A stretch of 64,000 nucleotides of DNA from Microvirga sp. VF16 (GCF_016864375.1 NZ_CP069354.1:4499501-4563500); one strand, 5' to 3'. Counted from the stretch's first letter, positions 7,462-15,514 are shown. The notes: a model not told the origin generated them from the letters alone. Numbers and translations are program-made.

Positions 7462-8564
7462 GCTGTAAGAAGCCTATCCCGGACAAACTTGATGCGGCTG
7501 AGCACGCGATTGCGGTTGTTTGCAGCATCAGATGTGGTTTCCTTGCGGAAGGTATCGCCGTTAATCCAATTCGGAATTTGGGAAACCCCAGGTGGGTTTG
7601 GATTCTCACGCAGGGCAAGGGCTGAGCCAACACCGATTGCCTCGAACCGCACCCGAGGAGTTGTCCTCGCGTTCGGACTTTTCGTGAAACCCGAAGGATA
7701 GTTTTGACGAACGAACTCCAGCATATTCGACCACTCGCGGCGCAACCGAGTCTCAGAAGCGCCACCAGTCCCCTCGGCCTCGAGCTGTGCATTCATGCGC
7801 GACGTATAGTCGTCGACGAAATCAGAGACGACCTTTCCAGCTTCTGTCCTGCCAAAATCCTCAAATTCATCCAGGTATGCAAAAAACCGAGCGACAAGCT
7901 CTTCACGTTCGAATCGCTTCTCTGCTGGTCCCGAGACCGGGGCTAGTAGTCGAAATAAGTTGTCCTGGGCCAAGTCCTTGACCAAAGCCACAAATGGCCC
8001 AGGGAGCCGCCCACGACGCGACTCCATATCGTTGAGGCGGACTGATCCCGTATTGATCCTATCGAACATGTCCCGGCGAGTTTCCTCGTCAGCACGTTCG
8101 GTCAGTTCGATCATGCGCAGAGTGATGCGGTTGAAACGCCTTTGACGAGACGGGGGTAGATCTCGGTATGTAAATCCGTTCAACGCCGTCAGCTTCTCCA
8201 ATCCCCGCAATTCGAGACTATTGAGTAGAAAGCTGGCGAGAGTTCTCAGCCGCTGAGTCCCATCTATGATTTCAAGGCGCCCGGATAATGTTTCGTCTTC
8301 GTTGCCAGCGTCCGCAGCAAAGATATAAGGTATTGGAAGGCCGATGAGCAACGATTCGATAAATTTTGATTGTCTTGAGTCATCCCAAATGAGATCACGC
8401 TGGTACTCTGGCACGAATATTTCATTGGTATTATCGTCAAGTCCCGTTAAATACTTTCCGACGACAACCTCTACTGGGTACTCGCGTACTGTATAATCTA
8501 CATCTTGCTGTAGAGCGCGGATTTGTTTCTCAGCACTCTCAATTTCGTCGATACTCTTTGTCAC
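7458..8564 (-). CDS. DUF262 domain protein (GmrS-like ParB/sulfiredoxin fold)
   Basis: 368 residues. DUF262 signatures: YQRDLIW (54-60), the nucleotide-binding IIDGTQRL (99-106) and FDRINTGSVRLND (167-179). DUF262 is the NTP-using half of GmrSD type IV restriction enzymes and of several defence systems. Here the C-terminal DUF1524 HNH nuclease of GmrSD is not visible; the partner is instead the HEPN protein translated from the overlapping next gene. With vsr and dcm on the facing strand it forms a compact modification/defence block. The role is inferred from family and context. Confidence 0.85.
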   Translation of the reverse strand: MTKSIDEIESAEKQIRALQQDVDYTVREYPVEVVVGKYLTGLDDNTNEIFVPEYQRDLIWDDSRQSKFIESLLIGLPIPYIFAADAGNEDETLSGRLEIIDGTQRLRTLASFLLNSLELRGLEKLTALNGFTYRDLPPSRQRRFNRITLRMIELTERADEETRRDMFDRINTGSVRLNDMESRRGRLPGPFVALVKDLAQDNLFRLLAPVSGPAEKRFEREELVARFFAYLDEFEDFGRTEAGKVVSDFVDDYTSRMNAQLEAEGTGGASETRLRREWSNMLEFVRQNYPSGFTKSPNARTTPRVRFEAIGVGSALALRENPNPPGVSQIPNWINGDTFRKETTSDAANNRNRVLSRIKFVRDRLLTA

Positions 8565-8754
8565 CGCGGCTCTCCAATCCTAACAATGTGTTAGGAAGCT
8601 TCAATGTCACATGATCCGATTCTGCCGCTAGTGCCAAGCCTGATCATGCAGCTCGTATATCGGCGTCTGTAAGGCTGCAGAGGGCCATAAAACCTTAATC
8701 GTCGGAGATATAGATGAGAACCACAGGCTGTGGGTTCGGCAGGCAGCGACACAC

Positions 8755-8798
8755 CCTGCTTCCCATATGCTTCCCAGTCGCGTTTTCTGGGAAGCAGG
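8755..8798. repeat. 11-bp inverted repeat near tRNA-His
   Basis: CCTGCTTCCCA (8755-8765) and TGGGAAGCAGG (8788-8798), with a further GCTTCCCA half between them. It lies 36 bases beyond the tRNA-His 3' end, on the island side. It may be a transcript-end hairpin or an integration-associated site; there is no clear T-run. Confidence 0.4.
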
Positions 8799-8833
8799 CT
8801 TTGAACCTACGATGCCGAAGTGCTTGATTTGAA

Positions 8834-8910
8834 TGGTACAGCCGCCCCGGCTCGAACGGGGGACCCCCAGATCCACAATCTGGTGCTCTAACCAACTGAG
8901 CTACGGCTGC
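8834..8910 (-). tRNA. tRNA-His (GTG)
   Basis: A 77-base cloverleaf including an encoded CCA (8834-8836). The anticodon loop is T-GTG-GAT between CAGA/TCTG stem halves, giving anticodon GTG for His. The acceptor pairs GCAGCCG with CGGCTGT, ending in A73. No extra G-1 is encoded, matching the changed tRNA-His identity known in many alphaproteobacteria. Its 3' end faces the accessory region 1-8.8 kb. Confidence 0.92.
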
Positions 8911-8975
8911 ACGTGAGGCAGGGTGTAATCGTCCGGGCGAGCAATTTCAAGTCCTGTTCGAGATCCCAAGGCTCG

Positions 8976-9007
8976 AAATGAAAACGGCGGGCTTGAGGGC
9001 CCGCCGT
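8976..9007 (-). terminator. intrinsic terminator after tctC
   Basis: A 9-bp stem (ACGGCGGGC / GCCCGCCGT, 8984-9007, loop of 6). On the - strand it is followed by TTTTCATTTC. It lies 26 bases past the substrate-binding-protein stop and ends the tctBAC transcript. Confidence 0.75.
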
Positions 9008-9032
9008 CTCGAATGGTCAAGCTTTGAAAAGC

Positions 9033-10007
9033 TTATTCAGCCGTGGCGCCGGCGGCCTTGAGGACCGGGGTCCAGCGGGCCACCTCGCTCTCAACGAGCT
9101 TCTGGAGGGCCTCCGGGGTCTTTTCGGCCGCGGTCGGGATCACGCCGCCGAGATCGAGGAGGCGCTTCTTGGTGTTCTCGTCGTCGAGGGACTTGATGAG
9201 CGCGTCGCTGAGCTTCTTGACCACGTCCGGCGGGGTGCCCTTGGGTGCGAAGACCGCGTTCCAGGCGCTGACCTCATAGCCGTCGAGGCCGGCTTCCTTG
9301 GTGGTCGGCACATTCGGCAGGACCGGGGAGCGCTCGGGCGTCGCGATGGCGAAGGCCTTGATATTGTTGCCCTGGATCTGCGGCGCCACGTTGACGATCT
9401 GGTCGGTCATGAAATCGACCGTGTTGCCCATGAGGTCGTTCAGGGCTGGGCCCGTGCCGCGATAGGCGACCATGGTCGGCTTCACCTTGACCACGGAGTT
9501 GAAGAAGATGCCCGTCGAGTGGGAAACGGAGCCCACACCCGCATGGGCCATGTTCACCTTCTCGCCATTGGTCTTCAGGTAGTCGAGGAAGCCTTTCAGG
9601 TCATTGGCCGGAAAGTCCTTCCTGGCCACGATCACGATCGGCGTGCCGGCGGCGAGACCGATGGGGGCAAAGTCCTTGGTCGGGTCGTATTTGAGGTTCG
9701 GGTAGAGGGCCGGCGCGGCGCCGTGAGTGCCCATGTGACCCATCATGATGGTGTAGCCATCGGGCTGCGATTGCGCCGCACGGGTGATGCCTGTGGTGCC
9801 GCCGGCGCCCGCCACGTTCTCGATCACGATCTGCTGGCCGAGGGTGCGGCTCATGTGGTCGGTGACGATGCGGGCGATCACATCCGTCGGGCCGCCGGCC
9901 GCGAAGGGCACGATCATGGTGATCGGGCGGGTGGGGTAGCCTTGGGCCTGCGCGCCCGTTGCAGCCAAGCCGGCGACAGCGGCAAGGGCCAATGCAACTT
10001 TCTTCAT
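9033..10007 (-). CDS. tctC: tripartite tricarboxylate transporter substrate-binding protein (Bug family)
   Basis: 324 residues with a signal peptide (MKKVALALAAVAGLAATGAQAQ, cut near 22). The mature N-terminus YPTRPITMIVPFAAGGPTDVIARI is the Bug/TctC hallmark; the AGAGGTTG loop and HAGVGSVSH follow. These periplasmic proteins capture carboxylates and hand them to TctA/TctB. Third gene of tctB-tctA-tctC on the - strand, 59 bases after tctA, with its own ribosome site (GGGAGGAAA). A terminator follows. The family is very large in Rhizobiales and the exact substrate cannot be told. Confidence 0.92.
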   Translation of the reverse strand: MKKVALALAAVAGLAATGAQAQGYPTRPITMIVPFAAGGPTDVIARIVTDHMSRTLGQQIVIENVAGAGGTTGITRAAQSQPDGYTIMMGHMGTHGAAPALYPNLKYDPTKDFAPIGLAAGTPIVIVARKDFPANDLKGFLDYLKTNGEKVNMAHAGVGSVSHSTGIFFNSVVKVKPTMVAYRGTGPALNDLMGNTVDFMTDQIVNVAPQIQGNNIKAFAIATPERSPVLPNVPTTKEAGLDGYEVSAWNAVFAPKGTPPDVVKKLSDALIKSLDDENTKKRLLDLGGVIPTAAEKTPEALQKLVESEVARWTPVLKAAGATAE

Positions 10008-10066
10008 CAGTTTCCTCCCTGGAAAGTAATGGCCTTACATGTGGGCAAGGCCGTATCGAAGGCAAG

Positions 10067-11569
10067 CTACTCCGTGAACACCTCGTCCCTTCCCTTGCGG
10101 ATGGAGGGCAGCAGGGCGATCACAAGTAGGATAGCGGCGACCGCAAGCAGGCCGGCGCTGATCGGACGCTCGATGAAGGTCTCCAGCGAGCCGCGCGAGA
10201 TGATGAGCGCACGGCGCAGATTCTCCTCCATCAGCTTGCCGAGCACGAAGCCGAGCAGCATCGGGGCGGGCTCGAAGCCGAACTTGATCAGCACGTAGCC
10301 CACGAAGCCGAATAGGCCGATGAACATCACGTCGGTGGGCAGCGAGTTGATCGAGTAGATGCCGATGCAGCAGAACATCAGGATTGCCGGGAACATCAGC
10401 CGGTATGGCACCTTGAGCAGCCGCACCCACATGCCGACGAGCGGCAGATTGATGACGAGCAGCATCAGGTTGCCGACCCACATCGAGGCGATCATGCCCC
10501 AGAACAGGGTCGGGTTCTTGGTCATCACCTGCGGCCCGGGAATGATGCCGTGGATGGTCATGGCGCCGACCATCAGGGCCATCACGGCATTCGGCGGAAT
10601 GCCGAGCGTCAGCAGCGGAATGAACGAAGTCTGGGCGCCGGCATTGTTGGCCGATTCCGGTCCGGCCACGCCTTCGATGGCGCCGCGGCCGAAGCGGCGC
10701 GGATCCTTGGCGAGCTTCTTCTCTAGCGTATAGGCCGCGAACGGCCCAAGCACCGCGCCGTTGCCGGGCAGAATGCCGAGGATAGCGCCGATGAAAGTGC
10801 CGCGCAGCACCGGCTTGTAGGCCTGCTTGAAGTCTTCCTTATTCGGCAGCAGGCGGCCGATGGCCTGGCGCACCACGTCGCGATGCTCGGTGTGGTCGAG
10901 GTTGCGCATGATCTCGGCGATGCCGAAGATGCCCATGGCGAGCACGGCGAAATCGATGCCGTCCGCCAGGAACGGCAGGCCGAAGGTCATGCGCTCCTCG
11001 CCGGTCTCAAGGTCGGTGCCGACGGTGGAGAGCAGCACGCCGACCAGAATCATGGCGATGGCCTTCAGGATCGAGCCGCGGGCCAGCACCACCGCAAACA
11101 CCAGGCCCATGACCATGAGCGAGAAGTACTCGGTCGGGCCGAAGATCAACGCGAGGCCGGTGAGCGGGGCGCCGAGCGCCGCGATGACCAGGGTCGCCAC
11201 CGTGCCGGCGAAGAACGAGCCGATGGCGGCAATGCCGAGCGCCACGCCGGCGCGGCCCTGGCGGGCCATCTGGTGGCCGTCGAGAGCGGTGACCACGGAG
11301 GTGGCTTCGCCGGGAATGTTGACCAGGATCGCCGTGGTCGAGCCGCCATACTGGGCGCCGTAATAGATGCCGGCCAGCATGATCAGCGCGCCGACCGGAT
11401 CGAGCCCGAAGGTAATCGGCAGCAGCATGGCGATGGTGGCGATGGGGCCGACGCCGGGCAGCACGCCGATCAGGGTGCCGACGAGGCAGCCCAGGAAAGC
11501 GAGGCCTAGGTTCTGGAGTGACAGCGCGACGCCGAAGCCAAGGCTGAGATTGGAGACGAGATCGCCCAT
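10067..11569 (-). CDS. tctA: tripartite tricarboxylate transporter permease, large subunit
   Basis: 500 residues, the normal TctA size, with about 12 predicted membrane segments. Conserved early block: GVGPIATIAMLLPITFGLDPVGALIMLAGIYYGAQYGGSTTAILVNIPGEA (around residues 40-90). It forms the main channel of the sodium/proton-driven carboxylate importer. The start codon shares a base with the tctB stop (TGATG), so the subunits are coupled. Confidence 0.93.
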   Translation of the reverse strand: MGDLVSNLSLGFGVALSLQNLGLAFLGCLVGTLIGVLPGVGPIATIAMLLPITFGLDPVGALIMLAGIYYGAQYGGSTTAILVNIPGEATSVVTALDGHQMARQGRAGVALGIAAIGSFFAGTVATLVIAALGAPLTGLALIFGPTEYFSLMVMGLVFAVVLARGSILKAIAMILVGVLLSTVGTDLETGEERMTFGLPFLADGIDFAVLAMGIFGIAEIMRNLDHTEHRDVVRQAIGRLLPNKEDFKQAYKPVLRGTFIGAILGILPGNGAVLGPFAAYTLEKKLAKDPRRFGRGAIEGVAGPESANNAGAQTSFIPLLTLGIPPNAVMALMVGAMTIHGIIPGPQVMTKNPTLFWGMIASMWVGNLMLLVINLPLVGMWVRLLKVPYRLMFPAILMFCCIGIYSINSLPTDVMFIGLFGFVGYVLIKFGFEPAPMLLGFVLGKLMEENLRRALIISRGSLETFIERPISAGLLAVAAILLVIALLPSIRKGRDEVFTE

Positions 11570-12237
11570 CAGATCCTCCCGTTATGGCCGGCCACATCGA
11601 CCGAAGCTTGGCGCCGGCGGCGCGTGGCAACGAACACGACAACGGCCGCTGCAGCCATGATCGCGGCGGTGGCCCGCAGCACCGCCTTCTGCGACCAGTC
11701 GGCGGGAAAGAGTCCTGTCAGCGCCTGCGGGAAGACGGGAATCGGCAGGTTCAGCAGGTCGCCGAACAACACCATGCAGAAGGGGGTCAGGCTGAGCGCC
11801 AGGATGAGGAGATCGCGCAGCCGTGCCTCAGGCGTGGCGAAGCCGCCAAGAATGATGGCGAGCGGACCGGCGACCAGCAAACCGAGACCGGGAATGACCA
11901 GCGATCCGAAGGAATAGCCGCGAATGGTGAGGGCAAAGGCCAGGATGGCGCCGATGACGAAGACCGGCCCGCGCAGGCTCCAGCGCTCGAGGAGATCGCC
12001 GTCCTTGAGGAAAGCGGTGACAACCAGTGCCAGACCCGACAGCCCGACCCCGATGGCGAGCCAGCGTGGCAGCATGGCAGGCCCCATGGCGTTGAGTGTG
12101 CCCTGGTCGAGATCCCGCGTCAGCCAGAGCGCGAGAGCCGCAAGCGCAATCAGAAGCAGGCCACCCGCCAAGCTTTGCGGGGCACGCACCGGGCCGCGGT
12201 GCCGCGGAGGCTCGGAGCCTTCGTGAAGAACAGACAT
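11569..12237 (-). CDS. tctB: tripartite tricarboxylate transporter small subunit
   Basis: 222 residues with four predicted membrane spans (for example LAGGLLLIALAALALWLTRDL near the N-terminus), the usual TctB architecture, preceded by a short polar, Arg-rich head. First gene of the operon and coupled to tctA. TctB proteins are slightly shorter on average; the extra length is an Arg-rich C-terminal tail. Confidence 0.85.
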   Translation of the reverse strand: MSVLHEGSEPPRHRGPVRAPQSLAGGLLLIALAALALWLTRDLDQGTLNAMGPAMLPRWLAIGVGLSGLALVVTAFLKDGDLLERWSLRGPVFVIGAILAFALTIRGYSFGSLVIPGLGLLVAGPLAIILGGFATPEARLRDLLILALSLTPFCMVLFGDLLNLPIPVFPQALTGLFPADWSQKAVLRATAAIMAAAAVVVFVATRRRRQASVDVAGHNGRI

Positions 12238-12672
12238 GGACGACCTCCCGGCGAGCGCATCCCGCGCCCAAGGTTGTTGAGACCGATATGGCCCAAGGCT
12301 GCGGCCTGGATCAAGCTTCCGTTTTCTTGAAGCGAAGGCTTCTCAACAGAACCTCTTCGAATGAAGAGGCGAAGGAGGGCCGTCTATTAAACTATAGGAC
12401 AGTGGCATGAGCCGCGTGGGAGATCACTTGATCCTCTGCCGCATCTTGTCTAGATGGACCTCTGTAGCCAGGCCGGGCCCCTCTGGTCGCTCATAAATAT
12501 GAGCGGCGATGTCGGACTGGATGAAAACCAGGGCGGCCTGGGTTCGTTCAAAAAGACGGTTTTGCCTGCATTTCGGCTCCCGGTCCGAGGAATTCCGGAC
12601 CAGGCCGGTGCCAGATGCGTCTTTTTGAGCGTTTCGCATGCGCTGCCCCAACCCGACAGTATGAGGCACCGC
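12238..12672. other. intergenic region between divergent tctB and terC
   Basis: No gene is convincing here; the open frame that runs into terC from 12454 has no family similarity. It must hold both promoters. There is a small hairpin (CCTCTTC-GAAT-GAAGAGG, 12352-12369) on the tctB side and the larger foldable segment 12548-12628 on the terC side. Confidence 0.5.
12548..12628 (+). promoter_or_regulatory. foldable leader upstream of terC
   Basis: An 11-bp inverted repeat (TCAAAAAGACG at 12548-12558, CGTCTTTTTGA at 12618-12628) encloses a second hairpin (GGTCCG ... CGGACC). It lies 45 bases before the terC start. terC-type genes are often under manganese-sensing yybP-ykoY leaders, but I do not see that consensus. 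It could be another leader or an attenuator. Confidence 0.4.
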
Positions 12673-13341
12673 ATGTTTGAACTTTCGCAGTTTTTCGGAC
12701 CCGAGGTCGTCGCCTTCCTGATGGTCGTCGGCATCGACCTCGCGCTTGCCGGCGACAATGCCATCGTCATCGGCCTGGCCGCCGCCGGCCTTCCCAAAGA
12801 ACAGCGCAACAAGGCGATCCTGCTCGGCGTTCTCGCCGCCACGGTCCTGCGTATCATTTTCGCGCTGATCACGACCCAGCTTCTCCAGATCGTGGGCCTT
12901 CTCCTCGCCGGTGGCATCCTGCTGCTGTGGGTCTGCTGGAAGATGTGGCGCGAGCTGCGCACGACCCATGAACAGGAAGAAGCGGCTGAAGAAGCTCTTG
13001 AGGGCAAAGACCTCGATAACGACGGGATCATTGCCGGCGGCGTGCCGCGCAAGACCTTCTCGCAGGCCGCCTGGCAGATCATCATCGCCGACGTGTCGAT
13101 GTCGCTCGACAACGTGCTCGCGGTCGCGGGCGCAGCACGCGAGCATCCCTACATTCTCGCCTTCGGCCTGCTTCTGTCGATTGCCCTCATGGGTGTTGCG
13201 GCCTCGTATATCGCCCGCCTGCTCCAGCGCTACCGCTGGATCGCCTATGTGGGCTTGGCGATCATCCTCTACGTGTCGCTCAAGATGATCTACGAGGGCT
13301 TCCTCGAGATTTATCCGATGGTCAACAGCACCGTCGGTTAA
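12673..13341 (+). CDS. TerC family integral membrane protein (YjbE type)
   Basis: 222 residues, about seven membrane spans. TerC signatures: GIDLALAGDNAIVIGLAAAGLP (about 18-39) and the repeat IIIADVSMSLDNVLAVAGAAREH (about 136-158); the GDN and SLDN acidic residues are thought to bind metal. Members export or buffer metals, notably Mn2+, in the cytoplasmic membrane. A charged loop (EEAAEEALEGKDLDNDG) lies between the two halves. The ATG at 12673 has GAGG seven bases upstream. The leader contains a strong inverted repeat. Confidence 0.88.
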   Translation: MFELSQFFGPEVVAFLMVVGIDLALAGDNAIVIGLAAAGLPKEQRNKAILLGVLAATVLRIIFALITTQLLQIVGLLLAGGILLLWVCWKMWRELRTTHEQEEAAEEALEGKDLDNDGIIAGGVPRKTFSQAAWQIIIADVSMSLDNVLAVAGAAREHPYILAFGLLLSIALMGVAASYIARLLQRYRWIAYVGLAIILYVSLKMIYEGFLEIYPMVNSTVG

Positions 13342-13412
13342 CAACCGTACGTCTGTTCACCGACGCATCACTAATCTCCAATTGACGGCGGAGATGTGGG
13401 AAGGCAGAGAGC

Positions 13413-14123
13413 GTGTCGCTCATGTCCCCCGCTCTCCGCCCTCATTTTTCCACTGCAGGTCTTCGGCACGGTGCTCGCGCCGCCCTGCCGGCCTTTCCCG
13501 GCTTCATCATGTTTGCCGTGGCCTTCGGCACGGCGGCGGCCCAGAAGGGCCTGTCGCTTGGTGAAACCTTAGGTCTCTCCGCCTTTGTCTATGCCGGCGC
13601 CTCCCAGATGGTGGGGCTCGAAATCTGGCAGCAGGTCTGGACGCCTTCGACGATCCTCACGATCATGACCGTCACGGCCGTCGTGAATGCGCGTATGATC
13701 CTTTTGGGCGCGACCCTTCAGCCCTGGCTCAAGGATGAGCCGCTCGCCCGCACTGCCCTCAATCTTTTCCTCATCACCGAAGCAGGTTGGCTTGTCAGCA
13801 CCCGCTACCACAGCGAAGGCGGGCGCGATGTCGGCGTGCTCTTAGGCTGCGGAATCACTCTCTGGCTGGTCTGGCTCATCGCCACGCTCACCGGCTTCTT
13901 CGCAGGCGCCCTTGTGCCGGGGCCGAGGCGCTTCGGCCTCGATCTCGTCATGCCGATCTTCTTCGGCGTCATGCTCGTGCCTTTGTGGAAGGGCGCGAAA
14001 CCTGCCCTGCCCTGGCTCGTGGCGGGTCTCGTGTCGCTCATCGTTCACGCCCTCGTACCTGGCTATGTCTTCATCATCGCCGGAGCGCTCGCCGGCGTCG
14101 CGGCCGGGATGCTGATCGAATGA
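13413..14123 (+). CDS. azlC: AzlC family branched-chain amino acid exporter, large subunit
   Basis: 236 residues. The AzlC pattern is clear: FPGFIMFAVAFGTAAAQKGLS, then FVYAGASQMVGLEIW and VVNARMILLGATLQPWL, with several membrane spans. With AzlD it forms a two-component exporter for branched-chain amino acids. I use GTG at 13413 with GGAAGG 8 bases upstream; ATG at 13422 is an alternative. The stop overlaps the azlD start (ATGA). Confidence 0.9.
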   Translation: MSLMSPALRPHFSTAGLRHGARAALPAFPGFIMFAVAFGTAAAQKGLSLGETLGLSAFVYAGASQMVGLEIWQQVWTPSTILTIMTVTAVVNARMILLGATLQPWLKDEPLARTALNLFLITEAGWLVSTRYHSEGGRDVGVLLGCGITLWLVWLIATLTGFFAGALVPGPRRFGLDLVMPIFFGVMLVPLWKGAKPALPWLVAGLVSLIVHALVPGYVFIIAGALAGVAAGMLIE

Positions 14124-14443
14124 ATACGCTCGGCACTATTATCGCGAGCCCATGGGGGTCCGTTCTCGCCATCGCGGCCATGACTTTGGTGACGTTCCTG
14201 TGCCGCATCGCCGGCGTCGTGGTCATGAGCCGGGTGCGCCTCACACCGCGCATCGAGCGGGGCCTTCGTGCCCTCCCCGGTTCCATCATCCTGGCGACGA
14301 TCCTGCCGGTGGTGATCGACAACGGATGGCCTGCGATCATTGCCCTGACGGCAGCCATCGTGGCCATGGCCGTGACGCGGATCGACATCGTCGGCCTGCT
14401 TGCGGGACTAGGCACCCTCTCCATGATCCGGGCTCTTCTGTGA
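14120..14443 (+). CDS. azlD: AzlD family exporter, small subunit
   Basis: 107 residues with about four membrane spans, of usual AzlD length. The conserved N-terminal AAMTLVTFLCRIAGVVVMSRV and IERGLRALPGSIILATILPVVI are present. It starts inside the azlC stop. Its 3' end overlaps by 36 bases the convergent phosphatase gene at 14408. Confidence 0.9.
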   Translation: MNTLGTIIASPWGSVLAIAAMTLVTFLCRIAGVVVMSRVRLTPRIERGLRALPGSIILATILPVVIDNGWPAIIALTAAIVAMAVTRIDIVGLLAGLGTLSMIRALL

Positions 14444-14890
14444 GCCCTGCTTGAGCCGCAGGCGAATGCGGTACATCAGGCCGTCACGGATGTTGCGATA
14501 GGCATCGAGCACCTGCTCGCGCGAGCCCTGCGTGATCGTCGGATCCGGGGTCGGCCAGTATTCGACCTCGGCGGCGATGGTCCGGGTCAGCTCCAGCGCT
14601 GCGTGATGCGCCTCCGGCGAGAGGGAGATGATGAGGTCGAAATTGAGCCCCTCCCATTCCTCCAATTCCTGGAGCGTGCGCGGCTTGTGCTTGGAGCCGT
14701 CGATACCGGCCTCGGACAGGATCGATGCCGTGAAGGCGTCCGCGTCGCTTTTACGAACGCCGGCTGACTGCACATAGATCGACTTGCCGAAGTAATGCCG
14801 CGCAATGGCTTCGGCCATCGCGGAGCGCACCGCGTTCATGGCGCAGACGAACAGAACCGAATGGATCCGTTTCGAGCGGGGCTCGTCCAA
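14408..14890 (-). CDS. low-molecular-weight protein-tyrosine-phosphatase / ArsC-like
   Basis: 160 residues. The P-loop C16-AMNAV-R22-S is the CX5R(S) motif of low-molecular-weight tyrosine phosphatases and thioredoxin-type arsenate reductases; the general-acid Asp is in TPDPT near residue 115. In many alphaproteobacteria this gene follows hisD and UPF0262, as here (3-base gap), so it is more likely a housekeeping phosphatase than a resistance gene. The infA and maf genes that often come next in related genomes are missing; azlCD faces it instead. Confidence 0.85.
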   Translation of the reverse strand: MDEPRSKRIHSVLFVCAMNAVRSAMAEAIARHYFGKSIYVQSAGVRKSDADAFTASILSEAGIDGSKHKPRTLQELEEWEGLNFDLIISLSPEAHHAALELTRTIAAEVEYWPTPDPTITQGSREQVLDAYRNIRDGLMYRIRLRLKQGSQKSPDHGEGA

Positions 14891-14893
14891 GCG

Positions 14894-15379
14894 TCAGCCC
14901 TTCCAGTGAAGCGCAAAGATCAACGTGAAGATGCGGCGTGCCGTATCGAAATCGAGGATCAGCTTGTCCTCCAGGCGTTTCATCAGGAGTTCGGCCGCTT
15001 CGTTGTGCAAGCCTCGCCGCCCCATATCGATGGCTTCGATCTGCGCCGGCGAGGCCGAGCGGATGGCCTGATAATAGCTGTCGCAGATCATTTCGTAGTC
15101 GCGGATGGCCTTGCGGAACGGCGTCAGCGACAGGTGATGCGAGACGAGATGTGCGCCATCCTGGGCCGTGACCTCGAAACAGAGCTTCTTCTCGATGAGA
15201 GAGATGCGCAACGCATAGGGACCACCGTCGTAATTCGGCAGGGCGAAGGTGTTTTCTTCGAGGATGTCGTAGATGGCGATGGCCCGCTCATGCTCCTGAT
15301 CGGGATTGCCGCGGCCGATAGAGGCCTCGTCGAGCGTGACGGCAACCAGCCGGGTCCGCCCCTTCGCTTCGCTCGCCAT
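14894..15379 (-). CDS. UPF0262 family protein
   Basis: 161 residues, the size of UPF0262, a conserved alphaproteobacterial family of unknown function found between hisD and a tyrosine phosphatase. Typical stretches: LRISLIEKKLCFEV, HHLSLTPFRKAIRDYEMICDSYYQAIRSASPAQIEAIDMGRRGLHNEAAELL. The start at 15379 gives the family N-terminus; upstream codons in frame belong to the interspersed repeat in the gap from hisD. Confidence 0.88.
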   Translation of the reverse strand: MASEAKGRTRLVAVTLDEASIGRGNPDQEHERAIAIYDILEENTFALPNYDGGPYALRISLIEKKLCFEVTAQDGAHLVSHHLSLTPFRKAIRDYEMICDSYYQAIRSASPAQIEAIDMGRRGLHNEAAELLMKRLEDKLILDFDTARRIFTLIFALHWKG

Positions 15380-15397
15380 CCCCCCTCCGATCGGCTT

Positions 15398-15514
15398 GAG
15401 CATCGGACCCAAAAGTGGATTTGCACTTTTGGGGGCCCATCCGATGCTCCTGCTCCTGATGAGCACATCGTTGAGCGCGAAAAACCGGAACCACTTTTCC
15501 GCACGATGCGCTAG
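15398..15514. repeat. interspersed two-hairpin repeat, copy A
   Basis: About 117 bp. The first hairpin pairs GAGCATCGGACCCAAAAGTG with CACTTTTGGG...CCGATGCTC; the second runs GAGCACATCGTT ... CACGATGCGCTAG around AAAACCGG and CCACTTTTCCGC. A homologous copy in reverse orientation is at 39288-39404. Here it fills the hisD-UPF0262 gap, and its last bases supply the hisD stop codon. Confidence 0.85.

Noticed and set aside
9024..10298. Long + strand open frame antisense to tctC
   Set aside because: Composition (His/Arg/Gly-rich) is that of a GC-rich shadow; the - strand TctC is unambiguous.
12424..12672. yybP-ykoY manganese riboswitch upstream of terC
   Set aside because: Only inverted repeats are seen; the conserved loop sequences are not.
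12424..13344. - strand frame across terC
   Set aside because: Shadow; terC has clear family signatures on the + strand.
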